Source: Lyngbya sp. PCC 8106
GTDB taxonomy: Bacteria; Cyanobacteriota; Cyanobacteriia; Cyanobacteriales; Microcoleaceae
Direction: 5' to 3'
Assembly (NCBI RefSeq): GCF_000169095.1
Contig: NZ_AAVU01000004.1
Span: 175,125 to 239,124, forward strand
DNA length: 64,000 nt
Within the stretch, counting starts at the first letter, position 1. Each line of letters begins with the position of its first letter. Positions 16,968 through 25,072 of this stretch are shown in pieces. Position numbers and translations under genes: made by a program. The notes under the pieces are model-generated. The model made no database searches. It saw nothing but the letters and a program-made list of their open reading frames with translations, and was not told where the DNA came from.

Positions 16968-18062
16968 TCAAGTAATCGGCAAACAAAAGCGAAATATACT
17001 TCCTTTCCCTAATTCACTTTCAACCTCTATTTTACCCCCTTGAAGTTCAACTAAACGCTTTGTGATCGCCAACCCAATTCCCGTTCCGCCCCATTGACGC
17101 GATCGCGATCTTTCTCCACGCCAAAACCGTTCAAAAACATGGGGTAAATCTATTTCAGAAATTCCTATTCCTGTGTCAATCACCGCCACCCAAACAGAGT
17201 TTAAATTTTGCCAAACTTTAACGGTAATTGAACCGTTTTCTGTATAACGAATTGCATTTCCTAAAAGATTAACTAAAATTTGTTCTGTGCGATCAATATC
17301 CGCAAAAACAGTCGGTAAACTAGACGGGCAATCTAGTCTTATCACTGGCCCGTATTCTAACAGTTGATCCCCAAAACGAGTCACTAAACTTTCTAAAAGT
17401 GGACGTAAATTTAGAGGTTTAGGATTAATCACTAAATATCCTGCTTCTGCTTTTGATAGTTCTTGTAAATCATTCACTAACCGTTCTAAACGGCGTGTTT
17501 CTCGAATTAAGCGGTTATAAAGTTCATCAGAAGGTTGAATTTGACCTTCTGCCATTTCTTCTAAATATCCTCGTACAACGGTTAAGGGTGTTCTCAATTC
17601 GTGAGTCATATCACTAATCAATTCCCGACGGCGCTGTTCAATTCCCTCGATACTTTCTGCCATACGGTTAAAGCTTAAACTCAGTTGATTGAGTTCAGGA
17701 ATTTCACTTTTAATCATACGTTCGTCTAGGTTTCCGGCTGCAAATTTTTGGGTGATTTCTCGCATTTGAGTCAAGGGTTGAGTAATTCGTTTGGCGACCC
17801 AATAACTTAACGCACCTGCGGCTGTTGCACCCACTCCAACTGACCATAAGGTACTGCGATTCCAAGTGATTTCAAACCCCCGAACTAGGTAAGTTCTCAC
17901 AGAACGAACGTTAAAAAATTGGGTTTGTTCGAGGCGTTCAAGTTGTAAAACAAATAAACGGGGAGAGTAGACTTTACTCATTAAAATAAAGCTACCTAGT
18001 CCAACTCCCATAACTAACAAATGAGACAAAAGTAAACGCGATCGCAAGTTTAGCTTGGGCAT
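16968..18062 (-). CDS. Sensor histidine kinase (HAMP-HisKA-HATPase)
   Basis: Two membrane helices (about 9-28 and 72-90) flank a short, roughly 45-residue outer loop, so the extracytoplasmic sensor part is small. A HAMP domain (about 90-143) is followed by the HisKA box with phospho-acceptor His154 in DMTHELRTPL. The ATPase domain has an intact N box (NLLGNAIRY), G1 (DTGIGI), F (VFERFWRG) and G2 (GTGIGLAI). The gene follows the response regulator gene by 114 bases on the same strand, so the two form a cognate pair. The signal is unknown. The arrangement resembles BaeS-type kinases. Confidence 0.95.
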   Translation of the reverse strand: MPKLNLRSRLLLSHLLVMGVGLGSFILMSKVYSPRLFVLQLERLEQTQFFNVRSVRTYLVRGFEITWNRSTLWSVGVGATAAGALSYWVAKRITQPLTQMREITQKFAAGNLDERMIKSEIPELNQLSLSFNRMAESIEGIEQRRRELISDMTHELRTPLTVVRGYLEEMAEGQIQPSDELYNRLIRETRRLERLVNDLQELSKAEAGYLVINPKPLNLRPLLESLVTRFGDQLLEYGPVIRLDCPSSLPTVFADIDRTEQILVNLLGNAIRYTENGSITVKVWQNLNSVWVAVIDTGIGISEIDLPHVFERFWRGERSRSRQWGGTGIGLAITKRLVELQGGKIEVESELGKGSIFRFCLPIT

Positions 18063-18176
18063 GATTTATGCTGGACATTACTACAGTAGAAAAAATCGAT
18101 GAGAATGTTTGACTAACAATTCTATAGTGTTTTAAAAAGGAATGAGGATCAGTTGTCAACTTCTTCTCAACTGTGA

Positions 18177-18890
18177 TTACTTATTTGTTGTCGAGTCTTC
18201 AAATTTATATCCCGTTCCCACAACTGTTTTGATAAACTGAGGATGAGTTGGATCGGGTTCAATTTTTTTTCGCAGTCGGGCGATATGAGTATCGACTACT
18301 CGTTCATCTCCAAAAAAGTCATCTCCCCAAAGTTTATCAATAAGTTGAGTTCGGTTCCAAACCCGACCCGGATAACTCACCAGAGTAACCAGTAAATTAA
18401 ATTCTAAAGGACTTAAATCTAGAGGTTCTGAAGTTTGAGGGTCGAGTTGTCGGTAAGCCAAATGTTGATCGAGATCAACGGTAAAATGAGGTGTGCGATA
18501 AACTTGGCTTTGTCCCCCGTGACGCAGACTACGACGCAACAAAGCCCGAATCCTGGCAACTAATTCTCGGGGACTGAAGGGTTTGACCAAGTAGTCGTCA
18601 GCCCCCGTAGACAAACCAATCACCCGATCAATTTCTTCTCCTTTTGCTGTTAACATCAGGATATAGGGATCTTTTACACCCGGTTGTTGACGAATACGGG
18701 CGCAGACTTCTAAGCCATCAAGACCGGGAAGCATCAAGTCAAGAACGATCAGGTCTGGCTGCTGAGTTTGAAACCATTCTAAAGCCCCCCAACCGTCACG
18801 GGCGGTTTCGCAGGAAAAACCCTCATTTTCTAATGTTTGTTGGATGAGTTGGGCGATTTCCCCGTCATCCTCCACAATCAGAATTTTCAT
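18177..18890 (-). CDS. OmpR/PhoB-family response regulator
   Basis: The receiver domain (1-120) has the acidic pair Asp8/Asp9, the phospho-acceptor Asp51 in DLMLPG, the Thr of MLTAKG and the Lys of LVKPFSP. The winged-helix output domain (about 135-232) shows LSPLEFNLLVTL and RVVDTHIARLRKKI, with GTGYKF at the end. It precedes the histidine kinase gene, giving the usual regulator-then-kinase order. Target genes cannot be inferred, though the 700-base upstream gap is a natural place for autoregulation. All catalytic residues appear intact. Confidence 0.96.
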   Translation of the reverse strand: MKILIVEDDGEIAQLIQQTLENEGFSCETARDGWGALEWFQTQQPDLIVLDLMLPGLDGLEVCARIRQQPGVKDPYILMLTAKGEEIDRVIGLSTGADDYLVKPFSPRELVARIRALLRRSLRHGGQSQVYRTPHFTVDLDQHLAYRQLDPQTSEPLDLSPLEFNLLVTLVSYPGRVWNRTQLIDKLWGDDFFGDERVVDTHIARLRKKIEPDPTHPQFIKTVVGTGYKFEDSTTNK

Positions 18891-19750
18891 TGAAAGTTGT
18901 GAATGGAGATTAAAAATATTCTATCTAAAGATAGAAATTGATTGTGAAAAACTCTCAGATTCTGTTGCTAAAATCCCCCAAATACCCATTATACAACTAT
19001 TTTAGCCGTAACTCTCCTAAGAAAGATGTGAGTTTTCTCTAACATGATAGGCTGCAAAATTGACAATATTGCTTTACTATGCAATTATGGCTTGACACAA
19101 TTCTTAATGCAGTCACTCCTCGATCTATCATCAATCTGAAAAAATAATTGCTCAAAATGACACTTAATGAATTGGAGGTGAAAATCAACAGGTTTGACTT
19201 TTGAAGTGATACAAATTCACATGAACAGCTTTACATAACGCCCTCTAATATGAAGTGATGTATTCTAGGTAACAATTTTATTGTAAAGATTTGGTCAAGC
19301 TAAGGTGACATGAGTTGCTATTTATGATTTTTTTGCATTAGTATCTTGTGTGTTCAGTGTCTTAAAGATCGCGCTCTCAAATTGAAAATAACCAGTCATA
19401 GAAAATTAGGCTAACTTAATTTAGCTCAAGAATCCAATGAGAGAATTCTAATCAAGTCAGACTTCTTCAAGTCGAATTACTGATTTAACGGGGTAGTATA
19501 TCTTGTCGATTAAATTCTAAGTTCAATGATGAGTCTGACTTAACTAAACTTCAGGAATTCATTATCTATACCCTGTATATAACCAATATTAGATTTTTTG
19601 ACGGAATGATCTTTGTCAAAATATCTGTGGTTTTTTAGCTTAGAGTGTCAAGCAACTCAAAATCAGAAGTCAGGTGCAATAAAGCAGCCTGAAATCCTCT
19701 ATTTTCATTTTATTAGTGGTCAACATCTACCAAATTCTAAGAACTCACTT
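18891..19750. other. Long AT-rich intergenic region
   Basis: About 860 bases separate the divergently transcribed response regulator gene and the gene at 19751. An open frame from 19613 runs into that gene but its first 46 codons do not look coding. I see no tRNA, CRISPR-like array, IS end or strong terminator. Promoters in both directions must lie here, but none is clear enough to mark. Confidence 0.5.
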
Positions 19751-20101
19751 ATGAAGACTCAGAATCTTTTCTCTCAAATCGCTGATGCTGTTAAAACTCA
19801 ATCAGCCCTCTCTACAACCTGGACTATTCTCAAAAAAAGTGAGGTTAATCACGCTTCCCAACTCAACTGGATAGAGAAAGATCATACTTGTCAAGCCGCC
19901 TATACCGATGAGTTAGGCACCATAGAACTATATATCAAAAAGGAAATCCACCCTCCGATTAGGGGGATACATCATTATCAAGTTAGCTATCAATATCGTT
20001 CCCCAGACGGTAGCTTAATTGCTCAAGGGATTTGGGAACCCAAAGAAACAATTGACCAAGCTAAACAACTTGCAGAATTTCAGTTACGACAATTTCTGTA
20101 G
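19751..20101 (+). CDS. Hypothetical protein, 116 residues
   Basis: I do not recognise this protein. It is soluble, with an N-terminal helix (KTQNLFSQIADAVKTQS) and a beta-rich middle (TIELYIKKEI, HHYQVSYQYRSPDG). A helical end (TIDQAKQLAEFQLRQFL) resembles small DUF proteins of cyanobacteria. ATG 19751 is chosen because the family-like sequence begins there; the frame extends 46 codons upstream to 19613, but that part looks non-coding. It is convergent with the pentapeptide protein gene, with large inverted repeats between them. Confidence 0.6.
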   Translation: MKTQNLFSQIADAVKTQSALSTTWTILKKSEVNHASQLNWIEKDHTCQAAYTDELGTIELYIKKEIHPPIRGIHHYQVSYQYRSPDGSLIAQGIWEPKETIDQAKQLAEFQLRQFL

Positions 20102-20151
20102 TTTCTAGAGATTAAATTAATTTAATTTTGATTTGATCAAAAATCTAGAAA
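20102..20151. terminator. Inverted repeat just after the 116-residue gene
   Basis: TTTCTAGA (20102-20109) pairs with TCTAGAAA (20144-20151), and the loop is AT-rich. It begins directly after the stop codon at 20101. It may be part of a terminator, but there is no following T run. Confidence 0.3.
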
Positions 20152-20161
20152 TTATTTTATA

Positions 20162-20221
20162 AGGGGTTGAAATCTTCTGTTTGAGTTAAGACTTTAAAGA
20201 TCTTATAGAAGATTAACCCCT
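20162..20221. terminator. Long inverted repeat between convergent genes
   Basis: AGGGGTT (20162-20168) and AATCTTCT (20171-20178) pair with AGAAGATT (20207-20214) and AACCCCT (20215-20221): 15 perfect pairs with one two-base bulge and a 28-base loop. The position between two converging genes suggests a bidirectional terminator or mRNA-stabilising hairpin, although the flanks lack a long T run. Confidence 0.5.
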
Positions 20222-20273
20222 GTGTGAATTCGACTTTCCATCAACTTCAACTTAAGCTTGATCAATATTTTCT

Positions 20274-20927
20274 CTAAAACTCAATTCGAGGTGGAAAAGG
20301 AATATCTATACCTGCATCCGGCTCAGGATTAGCTTCTAAAGGTTGGAAAAGCTCATCAAGATATTCTTCCGTATATTCAAATTCCTCAGTTTCTGCTCCT
20401 CCCATTGGAAAGGTTAAACTAGAATCTTCTCGCCCAATTCTCAACTGTTCTTGCTTCCCAAGTTCTTCTGCTGAACCCATTGGAGACCATCGAGCTTCTT
20501 CGAGAGATTGTACCCAGAAACTACTTCCATTAAGATCCGCTTTAATCAGGTTAGTTCCATCGAGTTGAGCCTGAATCAAGTTTGCGTTGGTTAAATTCGC
20601 ACCAAACAGGTTAGCGTTGTCTAACTCTGCGCTATTTAAGAATGCGCCCTGTAAGTTTGCTTCTGTGAGGTTGGCTCCTTTGAGGTCAGCGCCCTCTAAA
20701 TTTGTGTAGGCTAGATTCGCCCCTGAGAGATCGGCATTCCTTAAGTCTACTCCGATCAAGTGACGTTTGCTTAAATCTACTCCCCGCAGATCACAGCCTT
20801 GACAAGTACCCGTTTCAACTAACTGCTGAATATGAGCCGGGTTTTGGGCTTGAGCGGAAGTCGATAAACCGACAGAGAATAATACAGAACTGGCGATGAC
20901 GAGTGTTGTTTTGGAGAAGATGCTCAT
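20274..20927 (-). CDS. Exported pentapeptide repeat protein
   Basis: A signal peptide (residues 1-27, ending AQA before Gln28) indicates export to the periplasm or thylakoid lumen. From about residue 45 to 135 the sequence is a run of A(D/N)LXX pentapeptides, such as NADLSGANLAYTNLEGADLKGANL, which fold as a right-handed beta helix. The remaining 80 residues are acidic and of no recognised fold. Pentapeptide proteins are numerous in cyanobacteria and mostly of unknown role. The short N-terminal CQGCDLRG contains a Cys pair that could form a disulfide or cap. Confidence 0.9.
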   Translation of the reverse strand: MSIFSKTTLVIASSVLFSVGLSTSAQAQNPAHIQQLVETGTCQGCDLRGVDLSKRHLIGVDLRNADLSGANLAYTNLEGADLKGANLTEANLQGAFLNSAELDNANLFGANLTNANLIQAQLDGTNLIKADLNGSSFWVQSLEEARWSPMGSAEELGKQEQLRIGREDSSLTFPMGGAETEEFEYTEEYLDELFQPLEANPEPDAGIDIPFPPRIEF

Positions 20928-21463
20928 CTTAAAATGTCCTCCCGATTTTATCTAAACTTTGAGACATCGTATTTAAGTCTCTCTATTTCTAGAATAAGCG
21001 ATATTTCGGAGGATGACTTCCTCCAACGGAAGGATATTCTTTGGGAAGATTGATTTTTGTCTGATTGATTGCTGACAAAAGATACTTTTTCACCAATTTT
21101 TTGATCCCATTTCCAGTACCTACACTGACTTCATTCGTACTCAGAGTCTTAAACCAGCATTTTTCGTTGATCCCGCTTTAGTGATCCTGCTCACCATTAC
21201 TCAAGACAAATGATTTTAGCGATTGCAGGAGACAAGCAGTTTAATTCTCGTGTTTTGGGACACAACCGCAAAGAATTTAGATAATTCTCAGGAAACTTTA
21301 AGTTTTTTTCGATTTAATAATACTCTGGACTGGTCGTTGGGATTGAATCTGAAAATTAAAAAGTCAAATCTCTATTTTAGAGGGTTTTGATTGGATGCTG
21401 CTTTGAAAAATAAGCGATAAAATGAGTAAATCCCCGTTCAACTTTACAGAAAGATAAAAATAA
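20928..21463. other. Intergenic region between divergent genes
   Basis: No gene is seen in these 535 bases. GGAGGA and TCCTCC at about 21010-21026 form a short hairpin near the pentapeptide gene start. The rest has neither a recognised riboswitch nor repeats. Promoters for both neighbours should lie here. Confidence 0.45.
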
Positions 21464-22633
21464 ATGGTTGCTAACTACGAAGTCGAATCAATTGTTCTAG
21501 ACCGCTACAAACAAGGCGCAAAAGAAGTACAGCCTTCCCTCTGTTGCCCAACCAGCTACAATAAACAATATCTGGAAAAAATCCCTCAAGAAATTATTGA
21601 GAAAGACTATGGTTGTGGTGATCCAACCCGTTATGTAAAATCCGGTGAAACGGTTGTTGATCTCGGTTCGGGTGCGGGTAAACACTGTTATATTTTAGCC
21701 CAAATTGTGGGCGAACAGGGTCAAGTGATTGGGGTTGACTTCAATGATGAAATGCTGTCCCTCGCTCGTAAATATCAAGACGAAATGACGACAAAATTAG
21801 GATATCAAAACACTAAATTTGTCAAGGGTAAAATTCAAGATTTAGCTCTAAATTTAGACTTAGTACAACAGTGGTTAACCCAAAATCCTGTACAATCAAT
21901 CGATGGGATTTCTGCCTTAGAAGCTGAATGCGATCGCCTGCGACAAGAAAACCCATTAATCACTGATAATAGCGTTGATGTTGTCATTTCTAATTGTGTT
22001 TTAAATCTGGTTCGACCCCAAGACAAAAAACAACTCTTTCAAGAAATTTATCGAGTTCTCAAAAAAGGAGGTCGGGCGGTTATTTCTGATATTGTTTGTG
22101 ATGAAAACCCGACCCCAGAAATGATCAAAGATCCCGAACTTTGGAGTGGTTGTATTTCGGGGGCTTTTCGAGAAGATACTTTTTTAGAAATGTTTGAACA
22201 AGCGGGGTTCTACGGAATTGAAATTTTGGTTCGTCAACCTGAACCTTGGCAAGTTGTAGAAGGGATAGAATTTCGTTCTGTAACGGTTCAAGCCTTTAAA
22301 GGAAAAGAAGGCCCTTGTTTAGAACGCAAACAAGCGGTAATCTATAAAGGCCCTTGGAAGCAGGTTGTTGATGATGATGGTCATACCCTTTGTCGGGGTC
22401 AACGGATGGCTGTCTGTGATAAAACGTTCAACCTTTATACGGATGCAAATGGGCCTTATGCTGAGAATATTTTAGCCCTTTCACCTTATCAAGAAATTCC
22501 CCTAGAAGACGCCACAAACTTTAACTGTAAACCGAAAGCAACTCGCAACCCCAAAGAAACTAAAGGAACCGACTACCATTTAACCACAACACCCGACAGT
22601 GATTCTTGCTGTGATCCCTCAGAATGTTGTTAG
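21464..22633 (+). CDS. ArsM-like SAM-dependent methyltransferase with Cys-rich tail
   Basis: A class I SAM-binding fold is clear: VVDLGSGAGK near residues 65-74, GVDFNDEML after it, then VVISNCVLNLV and the GGRAVISDIV strand. Cysteines in SLCCP (near 26), YGCG (near 48), ISNC and SGCISGAF match the spacing of arsenite methyltransferases, in which three or four Cys bind As(III). The C-terminal extension ends in a cysteine cluster, CCDPSECC, that could bind soft metals. Arsenic or selenium methylation is thus likely but not proven. No arsR, arsB or radical SAM arsenosugar gene is adjacent. ATG 21464 starts the conserved sequence. Confidence 0.8.
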   Translation: MVANYEVESIVLDRYKQGAKEVQPSLCCPTSYNKQYLEKIPQEIIEKDYGCGDPTRYVKSGETVVDLGSGAGKHCYILAQIVGEQGQVIGVDFNDEMLSLARKYQDEMTTKLGYQNTKFVKGKIQDLALNLDLVQQWLTQNPVQSIDGISALEAECDRLRQENPLITDNSVDVVISNCVLNLVRPQDKKQLFQEIYRVLKKGGRAVISDIVCDENPTPEMIKDPELWSGCISGAFREDTFLEMFEQAGFYGIEILVRQPEPWQVVEGIEFRSVTVQAFKGKEGPCLERKQAVIYKGPWKQVVDDDGHTLCRGQRMAVCDKTFNLYTDANGPYAENILALSPYQEIPLEDATNFNCKPKATRNPKETKGTDYHLTTTPDSDSCCDPSECC

Positions 22634-22640
22634 AATCTTG

Positions 22641-23675
22641 TTAGATGAAATACCCAGGCGGATAAATTTCACCGACTGAATGATCGGCGTTAATATTAAC
22701 CACAATATCCACTAAATGTGGGTTTTCAACTAACGGCGAGATAAATAATTCTGGATGCAGAGATTTCCAAAAATAGTCTACAAACTGTTCAATTTCTGCA
22801 TCCGTCATTCCTGACTTTCCACTCTTGATCATTTCTTGTTCGGCTTGTTTGCGCCATTGTTTCGATAAGCGATAATCAATAGGGTTGAGAACCATTAATC
22901 GATCCAAACATTCCCACAACGGAACATAATCTTTTAACTTTTGATTTATATCCCGAGCAAATTGGCGATCGCTTTCTGTAATAATCGGTTCAGGAGCCTG
23001 ATCAAATCGGCTATTGTCAATCGGGCGACAACCCACAAACCATCCTTCAAATAAGACGATATTGATCCCCGTCACGAGTTGTGGTTCAATGCGATCGCCT
23101 AATCCATTATGCAATGATTTATCAAATCGAGGAACCCTCACAGCAGTCTGACCTTGACGCAACTCCTCTAAAACCCTTAACCCCAATTCCACATCATGGG
23201 TTCCAGGTGGGCCACGCCAAATTAACCGGGGATCAAGCTGTCGCAAATGTTGTCGATCTGTGTAACTTTTATAGAGATCATCAATCGATAAACTGAGCGT
23301 TTTATACCCTTGAAATGTTAAAATTGTAGTTAAAGCTTTGCCCAGAGTTGTTTTACCCGTACCCTGTCCGCCAAGAACCCCTTGAATAATTGGCCGATTT
23401 AAGCTTTGATAATGTTGGGTGAGTTGGGTCGCTAGAGGAAGCCACAATTTCCACAATAGTTCTAAACCCGTTTTTACTTGAGGTAAATTACAGTTGTGTT
23501 GAAGTAGAGAGCAAAATAATTGCGATCGCTTTTCAAGGAGAGTTTCAACATTCTCAGTTGTGATACCAAAAGCAGTTGATCGCCCGCGATCATTGAGTTC
23601 TAATATTGCTAACTGTTTGAGTTCATCGGCTGAGGGTTGATTTCCCCTCGCCCAAGCCTCTAGAATCTCAATCAT
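22641..23675 (-). CDS. D-glycerate 3-kinase, plant/cyanobacterial type
   Basis: This enzyme phosphorylates glycerate to 3-phosphoglycerate and closes the photorespiratory cycle. The P-loop is GGQGTGKT at residues 102-109. SIDDLYKSY, WRGPPGTHD and VPRFDKSLHNG(L)GDR form the substrate-binding core, followed by LFEGWFVGCRP. The 344 residues include an N-terminal helical extension of about 90 residues that is usual in cyanobacterial members. The gene converges on the ArsM-like gene, whose stop is only 7 bases away. Identification is secure and corresponds to plant GLYK. Confidence 0.93.
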   Translation of the reverse strand: MIEILEAWARGNQPSADELKQLAILELNDRGRSTAFGITTENVETLLEKRSQLFCSLLQHNCNLPQVKTGLELLWKLWLPLATQLTQHYQSLNRPIIQGVLGGQGTGKTTLGKALTTILTFQGYKTLSLSIDDLYKSYTDRQHLRQLDPRLIWRGPPGTHDVELGLRVLEELRQGQTAVRVPRFDKSLHNGLGDRIEPQLVTGINIVLFEGWFVGCRPIDNSRFDQAPEPIITESDRQFARDINQKLKDYVPLWECLDRLMVLNPIDYRLSKQWRKQAEQEMIKSGKSGMTDAEIEQFVDYFWKSLHPELFISPLVENPHLVDIVVNINADHSVGEIYPPGYFI

Positions 23676-23741
23676 ATTGGATAACTGTCAAGCATTACAG
23701 GATAGGGAGACTTTGCTTTTTACCGAGAACCCTTAACATCA

Positions 23742-24074
23742 TCAGGAACCGAGTAAAAACGCGAGTAAAAATAAACTGTAGACTACACCAATTTTAAAGG
23801 CATTGAGGTTCTCAATCCATAGGGGTTGGCGAATGAGAGGTTTGCTGCGATAAGTTAGCCAATTAATGCCTTCGGTGATCAATAATAAAATAAAAGCTGC
23901 TGTTACATCCCACTCTGCTTGCTGTCCGGCTATCGTAGAAATCACAATACCGGAGAATGAGCCAAATAGCACACTAATCGTTAGCAGTGAGATCCGTCGC
24001 CAAGGATTGCGTAACCATCGCCCCAGTCGCTCACTGAGAACATTTGTTAATCGGTTTAGACGAGTGTTCTGCAT
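23742..24074 (-). CDS. ycf20: Ycf20 (DUF565) membrane protein
   Basis: Ycf20 proteins are small membrane proteins of cyanobacteria and plastids; in algae and plants the family is linked to non-photochemical quenching. The 110-residue product has LNRLTNVLSERLGRWLRNPWRRISLL at the start. Three membrane helices follow (about 29-50, 56-74 and 92-108), with WDVTAAFILLLITEGINWLTYR in the middle. It lies 67 bases upstream of the glycerate kinase gene on the same strand, and 48 bases from a divergent gene. Confidence 0.88.
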   Translation of the reverse strand: MQNTRLNRLTNVLSERLGRWLRNPWRRISLLTISVLFGSFSGIVISTIAGQQAEWDVTAAFILLLITEGINWLTYRSKPLIRQPLWIENLNAFKIGVVYSLFLLAFLLGS

Positions 24075-24122
24075 AGAACAACTTGTGAAATTAATCGAAT
24101 TAGACGCTCAACGAAAAAGACC

Positions 24123-24677
24123 ATGAAATTTAGACCTTCCCCTGGAATTTGGGTTGCCGGGGCGATTATAGTTTTGAGTTTAGGCTTCCGGCAACTTTGG
24201 TTAAACACTTGTATCAGTTCAACAGAATTTGAACAATCGCTTGATTCCGGTAATGTACCTGTTTTTATTCCTTCTACGCTCCCTGATTCTACACCGAATC
24301 TGACTCCGACTCCGAGTTTAACGGAAAATGTCATACCAGAAAATAGATTAAAGCCAAGTTATGAGCCTGTCTCTACGGGACAAGAAGCTGCTTTTCGGGT
24401 TAGTAACCAGAGTAATCATTCGGTTCGGGTAGCATGGCGCGCGCGATCCCCGACTTCCGAACCTGTTCACTGGGATTTTGCCCCTCAAGAAGGAAGTGTG
24501 AATGGATTGATTTTATCGCGACCGGAAACCGATTTAACTTTGCAACCGGGAGATATCCTGATTGTCTTTGCACAAGATGGTTCTCGGCGATACTGGGGGC
24601 CTTATATTGTGGGGGAAACCGCCTCACCCACCTGGAATTCTCAAGTTGAGGAATGGCAGTTATTTGTCCAACCCTAA
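24123..24677 (+). CDS. Hypothetical membrane-anchored or exported protein
   Basis: The 184-residue product has one hydrophobic segment at residues 7-25, suggesting an uncleaved anchor or signal peptide. A Pro/Thr/Ser-rich linker (about 45-75) follows, then a beta-rich domain containing AAFRVSNQSNHSVRVAWRA and PGDILIVFAQDGSRRYWGPY. The last part looks like an immunoglobulin-like fold, but I do not recognise the family. The start at 24123 is only 48 bases from the divergent ycf20 start, so their promoters overlap. Confidence 0.65.
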   Translation: MKFRPSPGIWVAGAIIVLSLGFRQLWLNTCISSTEFEQSLDSGNVPVFIPSTLPDSTPNLTPTPSLTENVIPENRLKPSYEPVSTGQEAAFRVSNQSNHSVRVAWRARSPTSEPVHWDFAPQEGSVNGLILSRPETDLTLQPGDILIVFAQDGSRRYWGPYIVGETASPTWNSQVEEWQLFVQP

Positions 24678-25072
24678 AGACTTAGTTAGCAAACCCAAGA
24701 TGGAAACTAATTTGAGGATTTACAACTTACTTGTTTCTACGATTTAGTTATTGATTCTGCCAAGCAGAGTAGACATAGAGCAATACTATCAAGATAAAAG
24801 TTACCATTACAGTTTATACTTCTGGCTGATCTAAGTAGAAGTGGTGTCATTTTTTTTGGGAGAAGGTTGATTACTCATTATTGGTCTTGGCTTGTGGGCT
24901 AACCATACATTGAGACGGATTTTAGTCAAATTTTATCCGCCTAGAGTGCATTGCTGTTTCTGTATCAAACCGTTGCTTAAGGGTAGTAAAGTGCCACGAC
25001 AGAACTGGTTAATCAGTCACCATTCACCGTACAATCTATAAGGTTCTCGCTTATTGATCAGCAAACAACGGG
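24678..25072. other. Intergenic region before the GT39 gene
   Basis: These 395 bases hold no convincing gene, repeat or tRNA. A run of eight T at about 24850 follows GTGGTGTCAT but no clear stem precedes it. The promoter of the GT39 gene presumably lies in the second half. Confidence 0.45.
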
